From Kitasatospora cineracea (lineage in GTDB: Bacteria; Actinomycetota; Actinomycetes; Streptomycetales; Streptomycetaceae), in the NCBI RefSeq assembly GCF_003751605.1, contig NZ_RJVJ01000003.1, forward strand, positions 310,001 to 374,000: a stretch of DNA of 64,000 nucleotides, read 5' to 3'. Below, one piece after another: positions 46,874 to 55,516 of this stretch. A program made the translations under genes and the position numbers. The notes under the pieces were generated by a model that saw only the letters and a program-made list of their open reading frames with translations, did not search any database and had not been told where the DNA came from. The stretch's first letter is position 1, and every line of letters begins with the position of its first letter.

Positions 46874-47007
46874 AACCCGCTCTCCGTCGTTTCTCGATTC
46901 TCTCCAGGAAATCATGCTGATGATGGATGTTCGAGTCAACCGGTTGGAACTCCAGAAATATCCACTTGGTTGGTTTGACGCCTACTGCGCCCTTTCCGGG
47001 TGTGGGC

Positions 47008-48711
47008 TCAGTGCGGCTCGGGCACCTTTCGGATCGTCAGCTCGCGGCAGTGCGAGCCCAGATCCAGCAGGAGGCCGGAGTGATCGAGCAGTTCGGGGCG
47101 GAGCTTGACGCGCAGCATCGTGTAGAGCGCGGCGGAAGCCTGACCTGGGGCCAGCGGCGCCCCGTCGGCGGAGCGGACCGCGAACCGCGGTCCGCCCGCC
47201 AGATCGATCAGAGCGCCATCGGGCAGCGAAGCGGCGATCAGGAGAGAGGCGTAGTGGGCCCGGAGTCCGGCGATCCGGCGGTGGGCAGCGTCGAGCGAGG
47301 TGGACGGGCGCCGACAGACCAACACGGAGGCGCTGTCGGTGAGGTGCGTATCGGGTTCTTCGGTGTCACTCGCAAGATGCCAGAAGGTCTGCTCCGACTC
47401 CTCACCCGGTTCACGTACGGCTGCCGGGTAGCGGCGCACCGATACAAGGGAAGGCGATGCATCAGTACCAGTAAACGTCGTCTCGACGTAGAAGGAGGTG
47501 GATACCTCGGCATCAGGCTGCGGAATGGGCGGAAAAGCCATCGGTCGGCCACCCGCCTCTGTCGGCGGGGCCAGTTCCAGCAGTTGGTACAGCAACTGAC
47601 GGAGCTTCGGAAAGGACGATCCCGGCTCCATGAACGCACACCTGGCGACAGCTGCGAGCAGATCGGGGCGGTGACTCGAGAGCGCCGCGTCGATCTGCGG
47701 TCGCAACGGAGCCGACCGGTCGAGCAGCGGCACGGAGCGGCGCAGTGCGTGTCCGGCCGTCCCGGGGACCGCCTCCTCCCCGAAAGCCGCCAAGAGGACA
47801 GGTCTGCCGAGCGCAGCTCCGTAGAGCGTCACCGAACCGTGATCGCCGACCACCACATCGGCAGCGGTCAACGCCTGCTGCCAACCCGCCGTCGGGTCGA
47901 TCAACAGCGCACCGGCGGCCAGAGCCGAACGCTGTGCCACCCGGATCTGCCAGGCTCCGTGGCCGGACCAGACATTCGGATGCAGCACCAGGGCGAGCCG
48001 GTACTCGTCAGCCGGCAGCTCCGCCAGCAGCCGGGCGGGGAGATCGGGGTGACGGCCGATCAGCGAGCCAGGACCCCAGGTGGACGTCATGAAGACCAAC
48101 CGTTGCCCGGGCTCGACCCCGAGCGAAGAGCGGTAGCGGTCTCGCCAGCGCAAGCCGGCGTGCAGACGGTCCAGGCACGGGTCGCCCGCCAGTACGGTCC
48201 GGCCCACGGTGGCCGGGTGAGCGGCGGCGAGTTGGCTCTCCTGATCGGGGTGCGACACGGCGAGCCAGGCCCGGCGTGCCGCCAACAACCCTTCCGAAAC
48301 CAGACCGGAGAGTCGGGTGCCCGACGACGCCGAATCAGGAACGAGCTTCTGGAAGCCGACACCATGTGGGAGGACGAGTACCGGGTAGTCGCCGGGTGGA
48401 ACGCCGATGTTCTCGCTCGCCGAGACCATCAGATCAGGCTTCGCCTCAGGGAGTTGGGCCCACGGCAGAGTACGGCAGCGCAAGGAGCGGAGTAGTTCCG
48501 GAACGCCTTCGCCGAAGGCGGAGGTGGGATCGTGGGCGAATACGACCGCCAACCGGGGATCATCGCCCAGCAGATCAGGCAGGACTTCCAGAACGCGAAC
48601 GAGGGAGGTCACCGTTCGGGCCGCGACCGCCACGGTGCGCTCGCTGTTGAAGGTCCGCCAGCGCCAGGCATCCGGGCCTACCGGTACGAGGATGCGCCTA
48701 TCGAAGTCCAC
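47008..48711 (-). CDS. GT-B-like glycosyl- or glycerophosphotransferase of unknown role
   Basis: 567-aa protein. Residues about 1-370 show a two-Rossmann layout: an N-terminal half with ILVPVGPD and VLVLPHGVGFQKLV, and a C-terminal half with LVLHPNVWSGHG, ADVVVGDHGSVTLYGAALGRPVLLAAFG, which resembles the nucleotide-binding GDHGS loop of CDP-glycerol glycerophosphotransferase and related GT-B enzymes. The last 170 residues are of unknown type. The GTG start follows GGAGG at 6 bases. A (GGTTCGC)n array lies about 60-170 bases upstream of the start. It converges with the STAND gene, leaving 134 bases. The product is unknown; a cell-surface or nucleotide-sugar role is only a guess. Confidence 0.6.
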   Translation of the reverse strand: MDFDRRILVPVGPDAWRWRTFNSERTVAVAARTVTSLVRVLEVLPDLLGDDPRLAVVFAHDPTSAFGEGVPELLRSLRCRTLPWAQLPEAKPDLMVSASENIGVPPGDYPVLVLPHGVGFQKLVPDSASSGTRLSGLVSEGLLAARRAWLAVSHPDQESQLAAAHPATVGRTVLAGDPCLDRLHAGLRWRDRYRSSLGVEPGQRLVFMTSTWGPGSLIGRHPDLPARLLAELPADEYRLALVLHPNVWSGHGAWQIRVAQRSALAAGALLIDPTAGWQQALTAADVVVGDHGSVTLYGAALGRPVLLAAFGEEAVPGTAGHALRRSVPLLDRSAPLRPQIDAALSSHRPDLLAAVARCAFMEPGSSFPKLRQLLYQLLELAPPTEAGGRPMAFPPIPQPDAEVSTSFYVETTFTGTDASPSLVSVRRYPAAVREPGEESEQTFWHLASDTEEPDTHLTDSASVLVCRRPSTSLDAAHRRIAGLRAHYASLLIAASLPDGALIDLAGGPRFAVRSADGAPLAPGQASAALYTMLRVKLRPELLDHSGLLLDLGSHCRELTIRKVPEPH

Positions 48712-48772
48712 CGGACACCTCCGCCCCTGCGAGCGATGGTATCGAATTGGCCAGTGTCAGACGCTCAGTGAA

Positions 48773-48881
<109 letters not shown>

Positions 48882-49014
48882 CACTTTGTAGCGGATCGAA
48901 GGGGCTGAGACAAGGCACTCACCACCTGTTCCTCCGCATCTGCCGGGTTTCCTCTGAAGGCTACTGGAGTGCGGAAGGTGGTCCTGACGGAGCCGGCTGC
49001 CGACTGATGACGGT

Positions 49015-49419
49015 TCAGCCGGTGGGGAAGGCGATGGTCGGTGGTGGCGTGGGCCCCAGGAGAGGTTGGGAGACGGCGGAAGGATAGAAGGTGTGTGCGG
49101 CGCGTGCGGCCTCGGGGCGCGGCCGGCTTCGCGGAGCAGCTGCCACGAGCTGAGGGTCGATGGTGAGGGTGGTAACGCCCAGTGGAGCGACCAGTGTGCG
49201 CAGCGCCGGTTCGGAGAACTCGGCCCAGGACTGGGTGGGGCCGAGGACGCGGGTCAGGAGGGTTTCGGAGGTGAAAGCGACAGCGGTTCGGTCACCGAGT
49301 GCGGTGCGAAAGAGCTGAGCGGTGCAGCCCAGTGGATTGGGTCTGACCGGTACCAAGAGGAAGCCAGAAGGAACGCGTTTCGCAGGCTCCGGATCGGTGG
49401 CGTCGTGGCGCTGCTGCAT
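49015..49419 (-). CDS. SAV_915-like protein
   Basis: 134 aa from ATG 49419, preceded by GGAGG. It resembles the SseB-like/SAV_915 family of short streptomycete proteins: TAQLFRTALGDRTAVAFTSETLLTRVLGPTQSWAEFSEPALRTLVAPLGVTTLTIDPQL is the conserved core around residues 38-96. No catalytic motif. SseB-type domains are linked to type VII secretion or regulation in some bacteria but the role here is unknown. An in-frame upstream ATG exists at 49482 but lacks a ribosome binding site. It is divergent from the nitrilase gene over 310 bases. Confidence 0.7.
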   Translation of the reverse strand: MQQRHDATDPEPAKRVPSGFLLVPVRPNPLGCTAQLFRTALGDRTAVAFTSETLLTRVLGPTQSWAEFSEPALRTLVAPLGVTTLTIDPQLVAAAPRSRPRPEAARAAHTFYPSAVSQPLLGPTPPPTIAFPTG

Positions 49420-49729
49420 GGGGTGCCTCCGTGGTGGGTGGCGGTCGCAGGAGGGTGCCGGGTGGCCGTCCAGCACCAGCACGTCATGGCATCGACGCTA
49501 CGCCGGAAATCTTGGTGCGGTACCGCGTCCTGACGGCTTCTTGATCCCCGGATCATGGAGCGGTGCGGCTGCGGCACCGAGGCCGGTGGGCATGTGTGGT
49601 GAGTGCCGGAATACCGCAGTTCCGTTGGACGAGTCGGGAGGCGGGGGCCGTTGGGACCTCTGCGGAACGAGCTGCGGTGGGCGGTGGCGGTAGCGTTCGA
49701 GTGCGCGGGACGACGGAGAGGAGAGCGAG

Positions 49730-50461
49730 ATGGCACAGGTACGAGTGGCGGCGGCTCAGTTCGAGTGCGTTGTGGGTGACGTGGTGGCCAATGTGCGGCA
49801 GATCGCGGAACTGGCGCTGGAGGCCCGGGCGGTCGGCAGCGCGGTGGTGGTCTGCCCGGAGCTTGCTCTCACCGGATACGAACCCGGGCTGATCGGTCAG
49901 GACCGGACGCTGTGGACAGAGGCGGAGGATGCCCGCCTCGACCCGCTACGTGGTGTGGGGATCACGGTGGTGGTCAACGGAGCCTCGGCAGGACCGGGAG
50001 GCCGACCGCAGATCACCAGCACCGTGTACGCCCCGGACGGCTCCGTGGCGGCGGTGTACGCGAAGGAGCACCTGTACGAGAACGAGCGCGAGGTGTTCGA
50101 GCCGGGCAGCGGTGGCGGCCGTTTCTGGGCGGACGGCGTCGGCTACTCGCTGGCGACGTGCTTCGACAACCACTTCCCCGAGGTGTCCGAGCGGAACGCG
50201 GCCCGGGGCTGCCGGGTTCACCTGGCGAGCTCGCTGTACGGGACTGGGGGCGGGCGGGAGGAGCGGCGTACGGTCCACCCGGCAATAGCGAAGGCCACCG
50301 GGATGTACGTGGTGCTCGCGAACCACGTCGGTCCCGCCGGGCCGTGGACGGGCTGCGGAGGCAGTGCCGTGTGGACGCCGGACGGGACCGTGGTGGCCGA
50401 GGCGGACGAGAGCGGGCCCCGGCTGCTGGTGGCCGACCTGGAGGTGGAGACGGGCGACTGA
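49730..50461 (+). CDS. Carbon-nitrogen hydrolase (nitrilase superfamily)
   Basis: 243-aa amidase or ureidopropionase-like enzyme. The Glu-Lys-Cys triad is visible: Glu in VVCPELALTGYEPG, Lys in YAKEHLYENEREVFEPGSG and Cys in LATCFDNHFPEVSE. Length fits the short nitrilase branch (such as N-carbamoyl-putrescine or mycothiol-type amidases). An AGGAGAG ribosome binding site precedes the ATG. It converges with the DUF5709 gene. It hydrolyses C-N bonds of amides or N-carbamoyl compounds; the substrate is not defined. Confidence 0.87.
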   Translation: MAQVRVAAAQFECVVGDVVANVRQIAELALEARAVGSAVVVCPELALTGYEPGLIGQDRTLWTEAEDARLDPLRGVGITVVVNGASAGPGGRPQITSTVYAPDGSVAAVYAKEHLYENEREVFEPGSGGGRFWADGVGYSLATCFDNHFPEVSERNAARGCRVHLASSLYGTGGGREERRTVHPAIAKATGMYVVLANHVGPAGPWTGCGGSAVWTPDGTVVAEADESGPRLLVADLEVETGD

Positions 50462-50497
50462 AGGCGGAGGGAACGGTGGGACCGGGAGAGGCGCGGC

Positions 50498-50992
50498 TCA
50501 GCGGTATTCGTCGTCGGGCACTCGGTCGGCCAGATCGTCGAGGACGGTGAACCGGACCGCCTCCCGCAGCGGCTCGTCCGGCTCGGCGTCGTCGAACTCG
50601 GCTTCGGTGTCCTCGTCCGGGTACACCAGGTGTACCGCGGCCTCTTCCGCGCTGGCGGCGCCGGCGTCCGGTCCGACATCGGTGCCCTCGGTGTCGATGC
50701 CGTCCTCGACCAGGCGGCCGGCTCGGGGCGAGGGGCCGTCGGCCCATCGGTCGTCGACCGCCTCGGGGCTGTCGTCGGGTTCCTCCTCAGACAGCAACTG
50801 GTCCAGGGACTCGCCGCGCTCGGCCTCCTCGGGCGTGGTGCCGTACGCGGTGGCGCCGCGGTAGCCGTCCGGCGGGATCACTCCGGTGTCGAGCGGGTCG
50901 TCGTCCAGCCGGTCCGTGAGCAGGGAGTCGGCAGGTTCGAGAACGCCGTCGTCCTCGGCGGGTTCCGGGTCCTGGGCGTCCCAGTCGGTCAT
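50498..50992 (-). CDS. DUF5709 family acidic protein
   Basis: 164-aa highly acidic protein typical of actinomycetes. Family features visible: VLEPADSLLTDRLDDDPLDTGVIPPDGYRGATAYGTTPEEAERGESLDQLLSEEEPD near residues 18-75 and VHLVYPDEDTE near 121-131. Only this conserved layout suggests membership; the function is unknown. The ATG at 50992 follows the divergent 478-bp spacer shared with the LuxR-ATPase. Confidence 0.8.
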   Translation of the reverse strand: MTDWDAQDPEPAEDDGVLEPADSLLTDRLDDDPLDTGVIPPDGYRGATAYGTTPEEAERGESLDQLLSEEEPDDSPEAVDDRWADGPSPRAGRLVEDGIDTEGTDVGPDAGAASAEEAAVHLVYPDEDTEAEFDDAEPDEPLREAVRFTVLDDLADRVPDDEYR

Positions 50993-51470
50993 GACAGCAC
51001 CTGTCCTCGTCACTCGGGGTGAGGTCACACGCAGTTTCTTCATGCTCGCCAGGGAGCCACCCCGCCCGCAACACGGCGCGGCGCCGAAGGCCTCGGAACA
51101 CGGGCGGGACGGGCGGCCTCCGGAGGTCCGGAGGAAGGAGGTGAAGTAGCTGTCGGTGGGCAAGACGCCTGGTCGGGGGCTTGCGCTGGGCATAGGCCGG
51201 TCGAAGAGGGGCGGACGGGTCGACGCGGTTCGTGGCGGTGTGGCGGGAATTTGTCGAGGCCATGTCGATAGGGGTGTCGCGGTGGAGGGGAGAAGCATCA
51301 GGATCGGTGGGCGGGTGGAGGCGGTGAAGGGTTTCCGAGCGGGAGAGGAGGCGGGGATGAAGGGCTCCGGTAACGCGGAAGTCAGGCGAGGGGCACAGGT
51401 AGGCGGCGGAATGACGGTCGGCGGTCGGGGCGTCGGGGCGGCGCGGCATGATGAGGCGCATGGAACGGAC
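50993..51470. other. 478-bp divergent spacer
   Basis: No supported gene. Several frames are open in the plus direction toward the LuxR-ATPase, so the real start of that gene may lie further upstream than called; the sequence there has no recognisable domain. Confidence 0.4.
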
Positions 51471-54470
51471 ATGCCCTCGCCGGTCGGTGCAGTCGGGTCG
51501 GGCGTGCGGATGGGGTGCGCGGCGATGAGGCACGACGACGGAGCGCCGGGTTTCGTGGGGCGGCGGCGCGAGGTGGCGCGGCTGGTCCAGGCGCTGCGGG
51601 CCGTGCCGGCGGTGGTGCTGGTGGAGGGTGACGCCGGTGTCGGCAAGTCCGCACTGGTCGGGCGGGCGCTGGCGGAGGCCGAGGTGCCGGGCGAGCGGGT
51701 GCTGACCGGCCGGTGCCATCCGGTGGCCGAACCGTCCCCCTACGGACCGCTGCTGGACGCGCTGCGGCGGGGCCGCCCGGTGCTGGCCGGAGTCGCTGAA
51801 ATGCCACCGAGTGCCGGGGCGCTCCGGACCTGGCTGCCGGACCTGGCCGACCTGCTGCCGGAGGGCACCGCAGGTGCGGCAGCCGACGAGCGGTACCGGC
51901 TGACTCAAGGCCTGCAGGCGCTGCTCGGGGCACTGGGCGAGGTGGTGCTGCTGGTCGAGGACGCGCAGTGGGCCGATCGGGCGACCAGGGAGCTGTTGCT
52001 GCTGTTGGCCAGGGACCCGCACCCCGGTCTGTCGCTGGTGGTGACCTACCGGCCGGAGGAGCTGCCGGACGGGGTGCCCGTGCTGGGAACGGCCTACCGC
52101 TGTCCGCCCGGGGTTTCCGGCGGGCTGCTCAGGATCGAGCCCCTGGACGAGGCGGAAGTACTGGAGCTGGCCCGCACCGTGCTAGGTGCCGGCACCGGTG
52201 GCGCGGCCGGGCCCGCTGCCGCTCCCGCCTCCAGCGCCGGTGTTGCTGCCGGTGCCGGCCTCGCGTCCGGCGCCGGCCCGGGCGCCGGGCCCGGCACCGT
52301 GCCTGCGGTGGCGCGTCTGCTGTACGAACGGTCCGGGGGCTTCCCGGCCGCAATCGTCGAGGACCTGGCGGCCCTGGAGGAGGACGGCCGGCAGACGGAC
52401 CCCGTCGCGTTCCTGAGCGGGGCGGAGCTGGCGCGTGGCCTGCGGGACGCGGTGGCCGAGCGGCTGGCAGGTCTCGGCGCCGAGGCGCGTGCGGTGGTGG
52501 AGACGGTCGCCGTGCTGGAGGAGCCGGCCGGTGAGGGGCTGATCGCCGAGGTTTCCGCGCTGCCCGCCGAGCAGGTCTCCCCCGGGCTGGTGGAGGCCCT
52601 GCGGGCGGGCGTGCTGAGCGAGCCGGAGCCTGCCAGGTACGCGTTCCGCTGGGAGCCCGCTCGGCAGGTGGCGTACCGGCGGATACCGGGTCCGACGCGC
52701 TCCGCGCTCCATCGCCGGGCCATCGACGCGCTGCGCACCGGGCGACCGCAGCCGCTCGCCCGGATCGCCGCGCACACCCGGGCCCTCGGCGACCGGGACG
52801 CTTGGCAACAGGCCGCCGAAGCGGCCGCCGATCAGGCGGTGGAACAGGGCGACACCGCGGTGGCCGGGCCGCTGCTGCGCGAACTGCTCGCCGAGACCGA
52901 CCTCGCGCCCGAGCGCCGGGGACGGGCCGCCCGGGCACTGTCCGGGCTCGCCGCGAACGCCGCCTACGACGCAGCCAGCACCGAGGTGCTGGCCGACATC
53001 ATCGCCGACCCCCGGCTGCCGGTCGCCGACCGGGGCGAAGTCCGGCTGACCCTGGGCCTGCGGGTGGCCGTCCAGGGCGGTGACCGGGCCGGCTTCGCAC
53101 TGATCGAACAGGCCGCCGACGAGCTCATCGCCGAACGCCCGGCCCGCGCCGCTCGGGCCCTGGTCGCGCTCGCCATGAACGAACGCGACGGCGCGGGCGC
53201 GGCCGTCCGGGAGCGGATGGCCAAGGCCGCCGCCGCCCTGGAGAGCGAACCCGACGAGGAGGTCGCCGCCGCCTACCGCGCCACCGGGCTCACCTTCCAG
53301 GCCCGCGAGGGCGACCCCGAGCTGTGGCCCGAGCTCGACCGGCTGCCCCGCGACGCCTCAAGCCCCGAACTCGTCCGGCAGACCACCAGAGCCCTGTTCA
53401 ACGTCGGCGACATTGCCATGGAGACCGGCCACGACCAGCGGGCCGGACGGCTGCTCGCCGAGAGCCGCGCCCTGGCCCGGCAGGCCGCGATCTCCTACCT
53501 GGAGTGCTACAGCCGGATCGCCCTGCTGCGCCTCGACGGCCTGGCCGGGCGGTGGCAGGGCCTGGAGGAGCGGTTCGAGACCATCGGCACCGAGTACCCG
53601 GACGTGGCGATGGCCCGGGTAGAACGCGCGATGCTGTTCGGTCGGATGGCCGCCTCCCGGGGGCGGTTGGTGGTCGCGCGGGCCGAGTTCGAGTCCGCCG
53701 CCAGGTACGGGGAACGGGAATCACAGGTCACCACGGCGATCAGGGCCGCCGCCGGGCTGGGGGCGGTGGAGCTGGTGGAACGCGGTGCGGAGGCGGCCGC
53801 TGCGGTGCTGGCACCGGCCGTGGCCATGCTGCGCCAGGCGGGGGCATGGGCCCGGGCCGGGGAACTGCTGCCGATCGCCGTGGAGGCCGTACGGGGTGTC
53901 GGCGACGAGGGCGCGGCCAGGCACCTCACCGAGGAGGCGGCGGAGGCGATCGACGGGGCGGACGCGCCCGCCGCGCACGCGGGGCTGGCCCTGGCCCGGG
54001 GCGTCCTGCTGGAGGGGGCGGACTCGTGCGGTGCGATCGAGTCCTACCGTGAGGCGCGGGACGCCTGGCGCGGCATCGGACGCCCCTACGAGGTCGCCAA
54101 GGCCGAAGAGCGGCTGGCCCGGGCACTCGCCGACCGCGACCCGCAGACGGCGGCCGAGCGGTTGGCCGCTGCCGAAGCCACCTACACCACTCTCGGCGCG
54201 GCCTCCGACGCGGCCCGCTGCCAGCACGTCCGACGGGACCTGGGTTTGGGGCGGATGGCCTCGCCCGGGCGGCGCGGCTACGGCGAGGCGCTCTCGCCAC
54301 GTGAGCGGCAGGTTGCCGAGCTGGTCGGGCAGGGAGTCAGCAACCAGGACATCGCCCAGGCCCTGTTCCTGTCGCCGCGCACGGTCGAGCACCATGTGGC
54401 CAGCGTGCTGAGGAAGTTGGGCGTGGGGCGGAAGGACGTGGCGGAGGCATTGGCGGAGACCGAGAGCTGA
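51471..54470 (+). CDS. Large ATP-binding LuxR family regulator (LAL/MalT-like)
   Basis: About 999 aa from ATG 51471 (alternative ATG 51525; the frame is open back to 51156). Walker A EGDAGVGKS lies at residues 52-60, the Walker B-like VVLLVEDAQWADRATRELLLLL near 160. The centre and TPR-like C-terminal half are Ala-rich helices. The last 70 residues are a LuxR helix-turn-helix (ALSPRERQVAELVGQGVSNQDIAQALFLSPRTVEHHVASVLRKLGV). LAL proteins often activate secondary metabolite or carbohydrate genes on binding ATP and an inducer; no target is evident here. It is divergent from the DUF5709 gene. Confidence 0.85.
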   Translation: MPSPVGAVGSGVRMGCAAMRHDDGAPGFVGRRREVARLVQALRAVPAVVLVEGDAGVGKSALVGRALAEAEVPGERVLTGRCHPVAEPSPYGPLLDALRRGRPVLAGVAEMPPSAGALRTWLPDLADLLPEGTAGAAADERYRLTQGLQALLGALGEVVLLVEDAQWADRATRELLLLLARDPHPGLSLVVTYRPEELPDGVPVLGTAYRCPPGVSGGLLRIEPLDEAEVLELARTVLGAGTGGAAGPAAAPASSAGVAAGAGLASGAGPGAGPGTVPAVARLLYERSGGFPAAIVEDLAALEEDGRQTDPVAFLSGAELARGLRDAVAERLAGLGAEARAVVETVAVLEEPAGEGLIAEVSALPAEQVSPGLVEALRAGVLSEPEPARYAFRWEPARQVAYRRIPGPTRSALHRRAIDALRTGRPQPLARIAAHTRALGDRDAWQQAAEAAADQAVEQGDTAVAGPLLRELLAETDLAPERRGRAARALSGLAANAAYDAASTEVLADIIADPRLPVADRGEVRLTLGLRVAVQGGDRAGFALIEQAADELIAERPARAARALVALAMNERDGAGAAVRERMAKAAAALESEPDEEVAAAYRATGLTFQAREGDPELWPELDRLPRDASSPELVRQTTRALFNVGDIAMETGHDQRAGRLLAESRALARQAAISYLECYSRIALLRLDGLAGRWQGLEERFETIGTEYPDVAMARVERAMLFGRMAASRGRLVVARAEFESAARYGERESQVTTAIRAAAGLGAVELVERGAEAAAAVLAPAVAMLRQAGAWARAGELLPIAVEAVRGVGDEGAARHLTEEAAEAIDGADAPAAHAGLALARGVLLEGADSCGAIESYREARDAWRGIGRPYEVAKAEERLARALADRDPQTAAERLAAAEATYTTLGAASDAARCQHVRRDLGLGRMASPGRRGYGEALSPRERQVAELVGQGVSNQDIAQALFLSPRTVEHHVASVLRKLGVGRKDVAEALAETES

Positions 54471-54500
54471 GGGAGGAGAGGCGGGAACGGTGACGGGAGG

Positions 54501-54755
54501 TCAGTGGTGGAGGGTGGCGTGGGCGTCGGTGGTGTCGATGCGGGCGCCGCGGCGGTGACGGAGGGCCGGGCGGGTGTGGGCGGTGGTGATGGCTGCGGTG
54601 AGTGCCTCGGTGCAGGTGAGGGCGCGGACGGCGAAGGTCTGTTCGCCGCGGGCGCCGGTGGGGCTGGTAGTGGGCATGGTGACCAGCCAGAGCGGGAGGT
54701 CGGCCGCCGGGCGGAACCGCGGGGTCGGGAGGACGGGGGAGGCGGTGAGAGTCAT
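54501..54755 (-). CDS. Small hypothetical protein (84 aa)
   Basis: Short basic, Thr/Ala-rich protein beginning MTLTASPVLPTPRFRPAADLPLWLV. Its start lies 14 bases beyond the stop of the 52-aa MTRRE-type gene at 54770 on the same strand, so it may be its operon partner. No clear ribosome binding site and no recognised domain; this may be a chance open frame. Confidence 0.4.
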   Translation of the reverse strand: MTLTASPVLPTPRFRPAADLPLWLVTMPTTSPTGARGEQTFAVRALTCTEALTAAITTAHTRPALRHRRGARIDTTDAHATLHH

Positions 54756-54769
54756 GGTGGTGGCCGGAG

Positions 54770-54928
54770 TCAGGGGCGGGGGTGGTGGGGGAGGCGGGCG
54801 AGCCGGGAGAGGGCGGCGCGGCGGGTCTGGCGTTCGACGGTGCCGCGGCGCCGGGGGGACACGGGCTGGTCGGCGCGGACGGTGAAGTGCTCGCTGGCGT
54901 ACAGGCGGAAGCGTTCGCGGCGGGTCAT
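54770..54928 (-). CDS. 52-aa MTRRE-type small protein
   Basis: Small basic protein missed by length filters. MTRRERFRLYASEHFT at the N-terminus and RGTVERQTRRAALSRLAR in the second half are shared with the 95-aa protein at 55182 on the opposite strand. GGAGG lies 6 bases before the ATG, which supports translation. It has no membrane segment or catalytic motif. The pair is divergent and close, suggesting a duplicated small-protein module of unknown function, perhaps nucleic-acid-binding given the basic residues. Confidence 0.65.
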   Translation of the reverse strand: MTRRERFRLYASEHFTVRADQPVSPRRRGTVERQTRRAALSRLARLPHHPRP

Positions 54929-55181
54929 CCGGACCTCCGGGGCGAGGGTGGGAGGGAACGGCTACCAGCTAAGCGGGAGTTGAGCGCGGTGATCAATGCG
55001 TAGTGGTACCCATCGTGGTGGGTGAAGGGTGGGTAGTGGCCGGGAAGGGGCGGGGGATACCCAGGGTTCGGGCGGAGGTTGGGTAGGGGATACGCATTGT
55101 TCGGGCCGGGAGGGCGGGGTTTTGCTTGGAGTGTTCCCGATGACGGCTGCCCGCCGGCCCCCGGCCGCCCAGGAGGTTTCG

Positions 55182-55469
55182 ATGACCCGCCGTGAACTCT
55201 TCCGACGTTACGCCGCCGAGCACTTCACCGCCTCGGACGTGCCGGCCGCCGACCGGGCCCGCTGCCGGGGGACGGTGGAGCGGCAGACCAGCCGGGCCCG
55301 GCTGGCCTCGCTGGCGCGGATCACCCCCAGGTACCCGCTGCCGGAGGCGGTCGACGGCGGGACGGCCGGAGGCGGACGGCCGAGGGGATCGGGGCCGTGC
55401 GGATTCCGGCGCAGCGGTCGTGCGGAGACCGTCCGGGCGGGGCGGACGACTGAGCGGGGAGGAGGGTGA
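55182..55469 (+). CDS. 95-aa MTRRE-type small protein
   Basis: Paralogue of the 52-aa protein at 54770-54928: MTRRELFRRYAAEHFT and CRGTVERQTSRARLASLAR align with it. Residues beyond about 55 are a Gly/Arg-rich low-complexity extension. A strong AGGAGG ribosome binding site 6 bases before the ATG supports expression. It converges with the amidoligase gene, with a 12-bp stem terminator between. Function unknown. Confidence 0.65.
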   Translation: MTRRELFRRYAAEHFTASDVPAADRARCRGTVERQTSRARLASLARITPRYPLPEAVDGGTAGGGRPRGSGPCGFRRSGRAETVRAGRTTERGGG

Positions 55470-55481
55470 GCGGGGGAGGCG

Positions 55482-55510
55482 CCGCTCCCTGACGGGAGGT
55501 CAGGGAGCGG
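55482..55510. terminator. Bidirectional terminator before the amidoligase stop
   Basis: 12-bp perfect stem (CCGCTCCCTGAC) with a 5-base loop between the convergent stops at 55469 and 55517. Confidence 0.8.
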
Positions 55511-55516
55511 GCGGGG

